A stretch of 64,000 nt of DNA from NCBI GenBank assembly GCA_016713275.1, contig JADJPL010000017.1:1-64000 (forward strand). The letters are read 5' to 3'. Positions within the stretch are counted from its first letter, which is position 1. Each line of letters begins with the position of its first letter. The notes under the pieces are model-generated. The model was not told the DNA's origin. It was given only the letters and a program-made list of their open reading frames with translations, and searched no databases. The translations under genes and the position numbers were made by a program. The DNA is from Haliscomenobacter sp. (GTDB lineage Bacteria > Bacteroidota > Bacteroidia > Chitinophagales > Saprospiraceae). This document shows positions 1 through 8,572 of the stretch, piece by piece.

Positions 1-1
1 G

Positions 2-49
2 ATATCTGGCCAAGCGGCTAAAAGCTTAAATGAATTGAAAAAGATTTAA
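2..49 (+). CDS. C-terminal end of an upstream gene (partial)
   Basis: The first 48 bases read as an open frame of about 15 codons (ISGQAAKSLNELKKI) ending in TAA, directly before the ATG of the next gene. It is probably the tail of a gene that starts outside the window. Another frame (DIWPSG, stop at 21) is also possible. The piece is too short for any functional statement. Confidence 0.3.
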   Translation: MSGQAAKSLNELKKI

Positions 50-60
50 TAAAACAGCAA

Positions 61-994
61 TGAGAACATTAAAAATCAGTTTAGCTATAATAGTGATAGG
101 GGCAATAGTATGCGCAGTGGCATGGGGCATTTGTAAAGCTTACTGTTTCAATAATAATCCACCGCCCACAAATCAGTTCAAAGCCAAGATTGAGCAGGAA
201 ATAGAAGCGCTCAAAAGCAAAGCCTGAATCAGGTTTTTGCAAGGCGTATTATGACGAGGTTAGTTATCATATCAATGCCTATTATCTTGAAAATCATCTT
301 GGAAAAGATAAAACAGACACTCTCGGTAACCGCTTAAACAAAGATTATTATGAAAAGCAATTGTATTCTGCTTACGCCGAAAGTTTGTCGCTCAGGCATT
401 TTATGTGTTTCGCGCCTCGGATGGGAGACTGAAGACTTACAATTTATCCGCAGAGAATATAGAGCATTGCAAGCCCAAGGTAATCTGTCGGGAATGCTCG
501 AATCAAAAAGTCAGTGGATAGAAGTTTTACGACAATAAAAACCATTTTCGCCAAGTATGACGAAATTGACGGCTTTATTTCTGCCTGTAGAGATTTTTAT
601 ATTCAGAAAACGACTTATCTTCTAGTTTTCCTATTTCAGAAGGTGCAAAGCAAACTTCAGCAAGCTGAAACCTATTTAAATAAAGATTTGGAAAACGAAT
701 ACGTAAAATGATACGCGCTTAAATGAAAAATTAAAAGAAATCCCGCAGGTATTGTTTAATGCACACATTAGTTACTTGGATGGAAAGATTCAACATTGGT
801 CTGGTATGTATGAAAATTACAATTCGCAGAGGGACTACAGAAACAACCTCTATGACAAATTAAAGAGCGAAATTGATGCATTGGATGAGAATACTTACAA
901 TGTTTCTAATTTCGGTAACGAACACCGCCGCTTGCTTAATAAAATCAATGCCGACGCAGATGCGGCTTATAAATATTTCACTTCAAAGCAATAA
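61..994 (+). CDS. Membrane-anchored protein of unknown function, frame-disrupted
   Basis: The ATG at 61 opens a protein beginning MRTLKISLAIIVIGAIVC, a single N-terminal membrane segment, followed by a charged, helical region. The frame then breaks near 230, 380, 430, 540 and 710, and the pieces read best as one protein running to the TAA at 994. Recognisable pieces are a Tyr/Asn-rich stretch at about 240-370, a helical piece ending WIEVLRQ at 538, and a last piece (752-994) rich in Tyr, Asn and Asp ending FTSKQ. I do not recognise the family. The next gene follows after 17 bases on the same strand. The multiple breaks mean either a decayed gene or poor base calls; the region is strongly AT-rich compared with the glucan locus downstream. 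Confidence 0.45.
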
Positions 995-1011
995 ATTGTA
1001 TAGGAAAAGAT

Positions 1012-1939
1012 ATGAAAAAAAATATATTCATAACAATGATTTTGTTCGGAGTTTCTGTCGCATATTCACAGCAGGATTGCTTTGATAAAATTGCAAAGCA
1101 GGCTGTTGAAATTGATAGCCTGGAGAAAATAATTAGGTCCAGAAATGACTCTATCAGGGAATATATACGTATTAGAGGGGAAACTAGCAAATCATCGAAT
1201 GACACCATAAAACAATTAAGGTCTGACTTGTCTAAATTAAAAAAATTTATTAAAGAAAAGGAAACATTTGATGCTCAGTTCAAACACCAAAACGATTCCA
1301 TCGCTTTGCTAAAGAATCAAATCTCTATAAAAGAAGGTCAAATTGCAGAAATAAAGCAACTTGCTGTTCAAAAAGCCATTCAGGAAAAAGAAAACGGCAA
1401 GCGGGAAGCATTAACAAGTATTGTGAATACTTACAAAGGCAAGAAGTTTGATGATTTAATAAAATCGTCAGGAATTGAATCTGTTCAGCGAGATAAGCAA
1501 CTTGTCGAAAATACTGAAGTCAAACAAACTTTGGGCGACTTGGAAAAGTATTTCAATGCAGAAGAATTGTTTTCAAAGAAGTTTGACATAAATGCGGTTA
1601 AAAATGCACAAAACCAGGTAAGTCAAATCAATCAACAGTCAGAATTAGTCAAGCAACCTGAAAGATAAACTCGAAAATTTCAAGATATTTAATGATGGAC
1701 TGAAAGAAGTGATTGAAAAAATAAACTACTTAGATAAAAAAGAAAGCGTAGAAGGAATGAGTGAGCAAATTCAAAAACAAAAGTTCAATAAAATTCTTTC
1801 GGAACTCACTTCTTATATCTTCAATTACGAGTTCAATTTTACAGATTATCCATACTTGTCGGATATTGTCCTTGAAATCATAAAAAGAAAACAGCCTAAT
1901 GCGGACGCGGATATTACGGATTTGTTGCATAAATTATAA
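1012..1939 (+). CDS. Exported coiled-coil protein of unknown function (one frameshift)
   Basis: The protein starts MKKNIFITMILFGVSVAYSQ, a signal peptide with a typical Bacteroidota cleavage site before Gln. The mature part is almost entirely Lys/Glu/Gln-rich with heptad-like spacing and looks like a long coiled coil, so a periplasmic or cell-surface rod is likely. The first frame stops at 1668. A second frame picks up at about 1650 (NLKDKLENFKIFNDG) and continues to the TAA at 1939, giving a protein of about 308 residues. A single indel around 1650-1660 explains this. The C-terminal piece ends in a globular-looking helical segment (YPYLSDIVLEIIKRK). It lies 17 bases after the preceding gene and 11 before the BACON gene, consistent with one transcript. 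No family recognised. Confidence 0.55.
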
Positions 1940-1950
1940 AAAAGAAAATT

Positions 1951-3629
1951 GTGAAACGAATTGCCATATTGTTTTTTGCACTTCTTTCTGCAAGTTCTGT
2001 TCATAGCCAAATGCATTTGCAGGAAGGTGACCTTTGTTTTGATCGGGAGATTATACTTGCGCTGTAACGAAGTACAGCGAAGCCTTCAAACTCGCAAGCG
2101 GAAGAGACAAACAAGTCGCTGAAATCAAGCTCACGCGGGCCAAGTTTTGCCAAGATCATATCAAAGCTGCAAATCTGGCATTTACCAATAGGCAATACGC
2201 TGCTGCTAAAGTCGAGTATCAAAGTGTTTTGGATAGTAATCCGAAAGATAGTCACGCACAAGCGCAGTTGGAAAAGTGTAATAGCGCGCTTAATCCTGTT
2301 GTGACTTTAAGCGTTTCGAAGGGGAATTTATCCTTTCCTGCAAGTGGTGGATCTGAAAATATAACGGTATCAACAAATAAAAGTCCGTATTCCGTAAATT
2401 TACTTCCTTCTTGGTGTACGTTACAGAAATATTCGGGATACTTTATCAATTGCTCCGCAAATGCAGGTACGAACATCCGCAATGGCTATTTTATGGTTGC
2501 TGCTGGTGATAAAACAATAAGAATAAATATCAGTCAGTCAGGAAAAGAAGAAATAAAAACGGAAACGGCATTAAGCGTTTCGAAAGGGAATTTATCGTTT
2601 CCCTCTGGTGGTGGATCTGAAAACATAACTGTAGTTACAAATAAAGGTTCTTATTCTATAAATTTGTTACCTGCGTGGTGTTCAGTAAAGAAATATTCTG
2701 GATACTTTATTATTAGTTGCTCTGCAAATTCAAGTGTGAATGTTCGAAATGACTTTTTCAGTTAATGCGAAGGCAAAACTGCTAGAATTAATGTTAGTCA
2801 GTTAGGAAATAAACAAGACACTAAGACTGAAACGACATTAAGTGCGTAACAAAATCGGGCTTGTGGTTTTCTTCTTCAGGAGGCAGGAGTGAAAATATTA
2901 AAGTTTTTTCAAATGCGCCTTCCTATTCTGTTTCATTAGTTCCGTCGTGGCTGAAAGTTGAAACACATAATGGCTTCCTTGTTGTGGTTTGTAGTGCTAA
3001 TAATAGTAATGTGTCTCGGTCCGGTTGGTTTAAAGTGACAAGGAGAAAGGAACTACAATTATTGTCAATCAGGAAGGAGTTCAATATAAGAATCTAAACA
3101 GCCCTTCATCATCTAACAGAAATTATTCTCAAACTAAAACAAAGAAATCCTTCAACAGCCCAAAGACAAAAGATACTTGGGGATTAACTTTTGGATATGT
3201 AAATTATGATTTTGGCGAAGGACCTCAATTTGGAGTAAAAGCAGAACCGTTGTTTCAATATGGTTTCGGGTTGAATACAGGAATAAATTTTGAAGCATAC
3301 TCTGATGATGCTTGGGCGCGTTTACTGAATGGAAATTCCAGAATATGCAGTAAATATTCCCCTTCAATTGGAATATCGTTTAAATTTTTCAGAACAGTTT
3401 AATATTTTTTTTCTACGGGGGTACTGGATTTTATGCCATAACAGATTCTGATTTCATCAATTATTCTCTGCCAGTAACTTTCGATTTTGGGGGAGGTTTT
3501 CGGGTCAGCCACTTTCAGGTTAATGTCGGCAGAAATTTGTATCTAGGTGATTTTAAAGCCATTGATTCTTTTGGTGAAAATATTCAGCCCTATCAAAATT
3601 ATTCGGTTTCAATTTCATATATGTTTTAA
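1951..3629 (+). CDS. TPR-BACON repeat outer-membrane barrel-like protein, frame-disrupted
   Basis: A GTG at 1951 opens a signal peptide (MKRIAILFFALLSASSVHSQ). After a frame break near 2045 comes a TPR-like helical pair (about 2050-2290, with NRQYAAAKVEYQSVL), then three BACON-like Ig domains at roughly 2300-2540, 2565-2810 and 2850-3060, each with the LSVSKGNLSFP / GGSENI / SYSVNLLPSWC pattern. The C-terminus (about 3170-3629) has alternating aromatic beta strands such as TWGLTFGYVNYDFG and ends SVSISYMF, which resembles an outer-membrane barrel with a terminal aromatic residue. Breaks occur near 2045, 2765, 2848, 3050 and 3395. The BACON domain is known as a probable carbohydrate- or mucin-binding Ig domain. 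The combination suggests a surface sensor or adhesin; that role is inference. Confidence 0.6.
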
Positions 3630-3660
3630 TTATACAAATCGTTGAATAATTTTTCAAATT

Positions 3661-3903
3661 ATGGAATCGATTATTGCAGCAATTATTGGTGGTCTGTTTA
3701 CTGTTTACGCAGCTAAAATAAGGCTGGATGAAAGGAAAAGATATTCAATCAAGCAGTTCTGGTGAAAGAAGTATCGAGCAACTAAATATGATTTAGTGAT
3801 TTTCATCTTTGAATTAATCGTTTTAGTGGTATTCGTTTATTTCGTTTACTATAAATTCTTTTGGCAATTAATTTTGCATCCAATAATCAACTACTTCAAA
3901 TAG
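3661..3903 (+). CDS. Small membrane protein, frame-disrupted
   Basis: The ATG at 3661 gives a hydrophobic N-terminus (MESIIAAIIGGLFTVYAAKI) followed by a basic stretch. The frame stops at 3765, but the next frame immediately continues with KKYRATKYDLVIF and a second strongly hydrophobic segment (ELIVLVVFVYFVYY), ending at the TAG at 3903. Together they give a protein of about 80 residues with two membrane helices and a cytoplasmic basic loop. The function is unknown. The 130 bases after it hold nothing I can support. Confidence 0.4.
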
Positions 3904-4092
3904 TCGATTCTTAGAGTTGTACCGGCTAACCAACTAGTTGTCAAATAAAGTTTCTTTGATATAAAAAGAGAATAATGGCAGTTAGTTATTAAGATGTTCG
4001 CAATGAGCGGCAATGGAAAGCCAGTAGCGGATTAGTTGCAAACCCCGGTGTCTTGGCTACAAAAATTCTTTGCTTTAATAAACCAATTCACT

Positions 4093-4582
4093 ATGGACCC
4101 AGACAATGATGTGAAAATTCAGAAAAGCAAGCTTTATCAGGAGCGATTAAAGCTTTGGACGCAGATATTTATATTTTGCGGGGTTATACTTAGTCCTCCT
4201 CTTTCGTATTATTTTATTAATAAAACGCATAATAAAAAAGTGTCTGATTCCAACAAAGAAAACTATTTGCGAAAAGGAAGACATTAAGGACACTTTTAAT
4301 ATTCCTAAGCCTGTGCATCCAAACCATCAAACTGGATACTGCTTATTTATCATCTGAAACAAGGAGGATCTTAGAGATGCTTCTGAGCACATATCTTTTG
4401 GTCAAAGTCGGGTTGCTTGTGATAAATATGTGATTATCATTAAAGGCCTTAATCCAAAATTTAAGTCCAGATTGTTAAAAGATGAGGATTTTGTAGAAGC
4501 CGAAAAGTTGTATGACTGGGAGAAATTTGAGGAGGCAGCTGCAAGGTTCGAAAAAGCTTTTAAAAAAAATTTCTCCTACTAA
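4093..4582 (+). CDS. Single-pass membrane protein with TPR-like tail, frame-disrupted
   Basis: The ATG at 4093 starts MDPDNDVKIQKSKLYQERLK, followed by one membrane segment (IFIFCGVILSPPLSYYFI) and a basic tail. The first frame stops at 4287. Two further frames continue with EDIKDTFNIPKPVH and then a helical TPR-like stretch (AEKLYDWEKFEEAAARFEKAFK) to the TAA at 4582. The assembled product is about 160 residues: a short cytoplasmic part, one membrane helix and a repeat-type tail. It resembles small TPR proteins of Bacteroidota but is not a named family. The downstream secreted protein begins 10 bases later. Confidence 0.4.
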
Positions 4583-4592
4583 ATACCTTTAT

Positions 4593-5033
4593 ATGAAAAC
4601 TATTTTTTTATTAGTTTTTTTAGCGCTTGGTATCTTCTCATTGGCTCAAGAGTGTCAAATAAAAGTCACTGCGCCATTAAATGGAAGTACTATTGGTCCA
4701 AATCCAATAACTATTGAAGGCACCGCTAAAATACCTCCTGGTACGCACCTATGGGCACTATTGGGAAAACGCGGTTTTGGTGGTTGGTGGCCACAAGGAA
4801 ATGGGCCCATCTTTCTACATAATGGCGAATGGGCAGTTGATGTTTACGCTGGTATAAAAGATGCGGGAGGCATTTGGGAGCCAGGAGAGTTTTATGTTGT
4901 CTTTATTGTTGTTAACGCCCAAACTCACGCTCAATTACTTAATTGGGTACAGAATGCCCCAATTACTACCCTCCTTACCAGCCATTACTACAACTACCTA
5001 CCTCCCTCCCGACGTGCCCTCTGGAAAGATTAA
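4593..5033 (+). CDS. Secreted Ig-like protein of unknown function
   Basis: An upstream open stretch exists, but the signal peptide (MKTIFLLVFLALGIFSLAQ) fixes the start at 4593. The mature protein of about 125 residues begins CQIKVTAPLNGSTIG, a beginning typical of a beta-sandwich (ALNGSTI...PITIEGTAK), and contains GGWWPQGNGP, so it may bind a ligand. The end may be frame-shifted: an overlapping frame continues to 5049 with ITTTTYLPPDVPSGK, which looks more protein-like than the tail in the main frame. It is the last gene of the AT-rich block. No function assigned. Confidence 0.55.
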   Translation: MKTIFLLVFLALGIFSLAQECQIKVTAPLNGSTIGPNPITIEGTAKIPPGTHLWALLGKRGFGGWWPQGNGPIFLHNGEWAVDVYAGIKDAGGIWEPGEFYVVFIVVNAQTHAQLLNWVQNAPITTLLTSHYYNYLPPSRRALWKD

Positions 5034-5049
5034 GTCTTATCCGAAGTAG

Positions 5050-5314
5050 ACGGTGATGTTAGGTATTAATCGAGTTGGAGAAAGTTTGTCGCACCACCTT
5101 TGCTGAAGCTCAGAGGTATAAATGGTGAGTTACTTTCTCCTATTCGATTATCGAACCATTCAGCCCGAACAGGCCTATAATATCACTATACATGCCTGTT
5201 TTGCATCCGGAAGGTATTTTATATGCGTAAAATAATTGATCGTTAAGGGTTTAGTAGTAAATGCCCGGCTTGAATTCCCTTCTTTTGCCGTCTTGTATAT
5301 ACACAATATATAGG
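5050..5314. other. Intergenic region before the glucan operon
   Basis: This AT-rich stretch of about 265 bases has no supported gene. It contains a near-palindromic AT-rich stretch just before the promoter (TATATACACAATATATA, 5297-5313), which could be an operator, but nothing in the sequence proves it. It separates the frame-disrupted small genes from the GC-rich glucan operon. Confidence 0.4.
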
Positions 5315-5343
5315 TTGAAACCAGAATAAACAACCTATCTTTA
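5315..5343 (+). promoter_or_regulatory. Bacteroidota-type promoter of the glucan operon
   Basis: TTG at 5315-5317 and TATCTTTA at 5336-5343 are separated by 18 bases. This matches the known Bacteroidota pattern TTTG-N19-TAnnTTTG except for the final base. Transcription would start near 5350, leaving a leader of about 60 bases before the ATG at 5411. Confidence 0.5.
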
Positions 5344-5410
5344 TTGTGATCGGCAAATATTATATGATTTTTTGGGCATTTTTAAATACTTAATCATAAG
5401 TAACGATTCG

Positions 5411-8400
5411 ATGAGAAACCAGCTCCTAACCTTGATTTTCCTTTTCCTATCTACAGCGCTTAGCGCGCAATCTGGCAGGGTGTCCATCCTTCAGGATGCT
5501 CAGGGCAGTAAATTGGTGGTGAATGGCAACGGCTTCATGATCAACGGCATGAACTGGGACTATTTTCCCATTGGCGCCAACTATTCCTACAGCTTGTGGA
5601 AGCAGTCGGATGACCTCATCCGGGCAGCTTTGGATGAAGAAATGTCCTTGCTTAAGAACATGGGGGTAAACACCATACGCCAGTACACCGGTGTCCCGGC
5701 GCGATGGGTTACCTACATCTACGAAAAGTACGGGATTTACACCGTGCTCAACCATTCCTTTGGCCGCTACGGGCTGACGCTGGACGGCGCCTGGGCGGCC
5801 AATACCGAGTATGCCGACTCAAGAGTGCGCGATCTCTTGCTGCGCGAAGTAATGGAAATGACGCAGGAGTACAAGAATACGCCTGGCCTTTTGATGTATT
5901 TGCTGGGAAATGAAAACAACTACGGCCTTTTCTGGGAAGGCGCCGAAACGGAGGATATTCCCGTAGAAGACCGCAAATCCACTATTCGGGCAGAAGCTTT
6001 GTATAAGCTCTTTAACGAAGCCGTGGTGCAGATGAAAACCATCGATAACTCCCGCCCGGTGGCTATATGCAACGGCGATTTATTGTTTCTGGACATCATC
6101 AGCAGGGAATGCCCGGACGTGGATGTGCTGGGCCTCAATATGTACCGGGGCGTTTCTTTTGGCGACGCGTTTGAACGGGTAAAAAAGGAATACGGAAAAC
6201 CCATGATGTTCACGGAATTCGGCGCAGACGCCTTCAATGCCTTAACCAATAGCGAGGACCAGCAGTCTCAGGCGTACTATATGGCGGGCAACTGGAAAGA
6301 AATCTACGAAAACGCCGCCGGGGTAGGAAAAGCGGGCAACTCCCTTGGGGGTTTTACCTTTCAGTTCAGCGACGGCTGGTGGAAATTTGGACAAACCAGC
6401 AACCTGGAGGTGCACGACAACAACGCCTCCTGGTCGAATGGGGGCTACCTGAACGACTTTGAGGCTGGACAAAATAACATGAACGAAGAGTGGTTTGGGA
6501 TTTGCGCCAAAGGGCCAACCGATGAGCGCGGGCTTTACCGGCTATACCCTCGGGCCGCTTACTATGCGCTGAAAGAGGCGCATTCCCTAAATCCGTATGC
6601 GCCGGGCACAACGGCAGCCGCTATTCAAACCCACTTTGACCGCATCGTTCTGATGGACGCCGTGGTCAAGGCCAGAGGAGACCGAGCCGCTTTAGAGAGC
6701 GAACAATCCGGCAAAATCCGCCTCAGCCGGCTCAGTGCTGAGCTGACCACGTTCAACACTGGAGGCAGCCTGATCGCTACCCCGAAAGAAGCGGATCCCG
6801 CGAAAGAAGTGTATCCCAACCAATTGGGATTCGACCACATGCAATCCTTCTTCGTGGGGGTGGCCGGAAACCCTGCACCCAACCTGCGCGCCAATGTCGA
6901 GGTTAACATGCTGGGCAATGTAGCCAAAAATCCGATCAACGAGATCTTCTACGAAAACCGCGGGCGTACCGTGGAAGTAAGTACCCCCAACGGCCTGGTA
7001 GAAATCAGCGACGTGAACCGGTTGCAACTGTACCGGGCAGATGTAAGCTGGAACCACAAAGATTTTGACCTGACCGGGTTTTACCGGACCGGTCACAACC
7101 ATTGGGGGTACAAAGGCGACTTTTTCGGGTTGTATCCGGAGGCCAACTACGGACCCAATATTGACATCTACAACGGTTCCGCCCCATTGGGGTTTGAACT
7201 GGACGGAAAACGAAAACTCAAGGGCTTAAGCCTGGCTATGGGGCCCGAATTGTGGTGGGGCGCCAACCCCGCCGTGTTGGTCAAGTATAGCCGGACCTTG
7301 GCGGGTATCGACCTGACCGGTATTTTCCACGAGGACCTCGAGCAGCGCGGCGCCACGGAAAGCTCCTTTGCCATTCCGTTACCCAAAACGCGGCGCGCTA
7401 CCCTCCATGCCAAGACCAAACTGGGCGGACTGGGAGTAGAGCTGGGCGGTATCTGGGGCGGGCAGCCTTTGGTGGGAAGAACGTTCCAGATCGCTGCAGG
7501 CAAACCTGGCGAGTATACCATTTACCAGGACGAAATCCAGGAGAAGGACACCTGGGGCGGAAAAATGAAACTCACGTTTTCCAAAGGACGCGTGAACTGG
7601 TATGCACAGGCAGCCGCGATGGCGTTGGTAGCGAACGGTGGCGCCGACTACACAAAGACCTTTACCGGCTGGCGCTTAAAAGACAGCGGGAGTGGAAACC
7701 AGTATAATGTCCTGAGCGGCTTTACCTATAGCGCCGGCAATTTCCAAATCGCCCCCAATTTCTTGTGGCAGCGCCCCATCGAAGGCCCTATTCCCGCTGA
7801 GGTGGCCGCCCCGGGCAGGCCGAGGAACATCCTGGACGACCCCTTCTCCGTCCGGGCCAACAGGGAAACCGTAGCCGGTGAAATCCTCTTCACCTACGAT
7901 CCCACCCCCGCCACCTGGATGTACGATTGGGACAGCGACCGCTCCGAAGATGCCCGCCTGGCCGTTAGCGCCGGATTTGTCTACCGCCACCTGCCTACCA
8001 TTCAGGATGCGGCTATTGGCATCTTGCCGGATGGACGTACTACTTTTGCCTTTCCGGGTTCTGCTCCTGCCCGCGACCTGTGGGAAGCACACGCCCGAAT
8101 CGTTTCCAAGCTCAATCCCGATTTTGGGTTTGTCGCCAATCTCTACACCGGAGACGCTCAGGCCAACGGAGACGATCCCCGCGCCATTCAGCGTGTTGGT
8201 TTGGATCTCCGGATGATTTACAAAAAAACCAAACTGGCGGCAGCAGTTAAATTCAATGACTGGGGTCCTTACGATTACCACCGCGATTTTAACCTGACGT
8301 TCCCGCAGCAATTCTTGCTCGACCTTTCTACCTCATTGGGTAAACCCAACTGGCTGGAATTGCCTAATACCAAAGTGGGTATTCAAGGCATTTTCCGAAC

Positions 8401-8545
8401 CCTGGATCGGTACTCTCCAAGGTATAGCCCCACCAAAATCCTGAATGCAGACGGAGAATTGGTTTCCGATCCAACAGCGCCGGGCTTTGATAACGGCCAG
8501 GAATGGGAAATCCGAACCTATATCCACATAAATATCTTTCAGTAA
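5411..8545 (+). CDS. Glycosidase (TIM barrel) fused to an outer-membrane beta-barrel-like domain
   Basis: The start at 5411 gives a clean signal peptide ending LSAQ. Residues of about 25-410 form a clan GH-A type TIM barrel: GMNWDYFPIG near the start, NMGVNTIRQYTG, a candidate acid/base Glu in LLGNENNYGLFW and a candidate nucleophile in MMFTEFGADAFN. It resembles GH2/GH5/GH72-like catalytic domains; I cannot fix the family. From about residue 490 to 1044 the sequence changes to alternating beta strands rich in Trp, Tyr and Gly (LWWGANPAVLVKYSR, VNWYAQAAAMAL, FGFVANLYTGDAQ, RVGLDLRMIYKKTKL), ending IRTYIHINIFQ, like a porin-type outer-membrane barrel. At 1044 residues it is far larger than a simple glycosidase. 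It heads the operon and may act at, or form, the outer-membrane entry point in a locus lacking SusC/SusD. The barrel reading is inferred from sequence pattern. Confidence 0.75.
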   Translation: MRNQLLTLIFLFLSTALSAQSGRVSILQDAQGSKLVVNGNGFMINGMNWDYFPIGANYSYSLWKQSDDLIRAALDEEMSLLKNMGVNTIRQYTGVPARWVTYIYEKYGIYTVLNHSFGRYGLTLDGAWAANTEYADSRVRDLLLREVMEMTQEYKNTPGLLMYLLGNENNYGLFWEGAETEDIPVEDRKSTIRAEALYKLFNEAVVQMKTIDNSRPVAICNGDLLFLDIISRECPDVDVLGLNMYRGVSFGDAFERVKKEYGKPMMFTEFGADAFNALTNSEDQQSQAYYMAGNWKEIYENAAGVGKAGNSLGGFTFQFSDGWWKFGQTSNLEVHDNNASWSNGGYLNDFEAGQNNMNEEWFGICAKGPTDERGLYRLYPRAAYYALKEAHSLNPYAPGTTAAAIQTHFDRIVLMDAVVKARGDRAALESEQSGKIRLSRLSAELTTFNTGGSLIATPKEADPAKEVYPNQLGFDHMQSFFVGVAGNPAPNLRANVEVNMLGNVAKNPINEIFYENRGRTVEVSTPNGLVEISDVNRLQLYRADVSWNHKDFDLTGFYRTGHNHWGYKGDFFGLYPEANYGPNIDIYNGSAPLGFELDGKRKLKGLSLAMGPELWWGANPAVLVKYSRTLAGIDLTGIFHEDLEQRGATESSFAIPLPKTRRATLHAKTKLGGLGVELGGIWGGQPLVGRTFQIAAGKPGEYTIYQDEIQEKDTWGGKMKLTFSKGRVNWYAQAAAMALVANGGADYTKTFTGWRLKDSGSGNQYNVLSGFTYSAGNFQIAPNFLWQRPIEGPIPAEVAAPGRPRNILDDPFSVRANRETVAGEILFTYDPTPATWMYDWDSDRSEDARLAVSAGFVYRHLPTIQDAAIGILPDGRTTFAFPGSAPARDLWEAHARIVSKLNPDFGFVANLYTGDAQANGDDPRAIQRVGLDLRMIYKKTKLAAAVKFNDWGPYDYHRDFNLTFPQQFLLDLSTSLGKPNWLELPNTKVGIQGIFRTLDRYSPRYSPTKILNADGELVSDPTAPGFDNGQEWEIRTYIHINIFQ

Positions 8546-8572
8546 TTCGCATATTCTGTAAAAAAGAAACCA

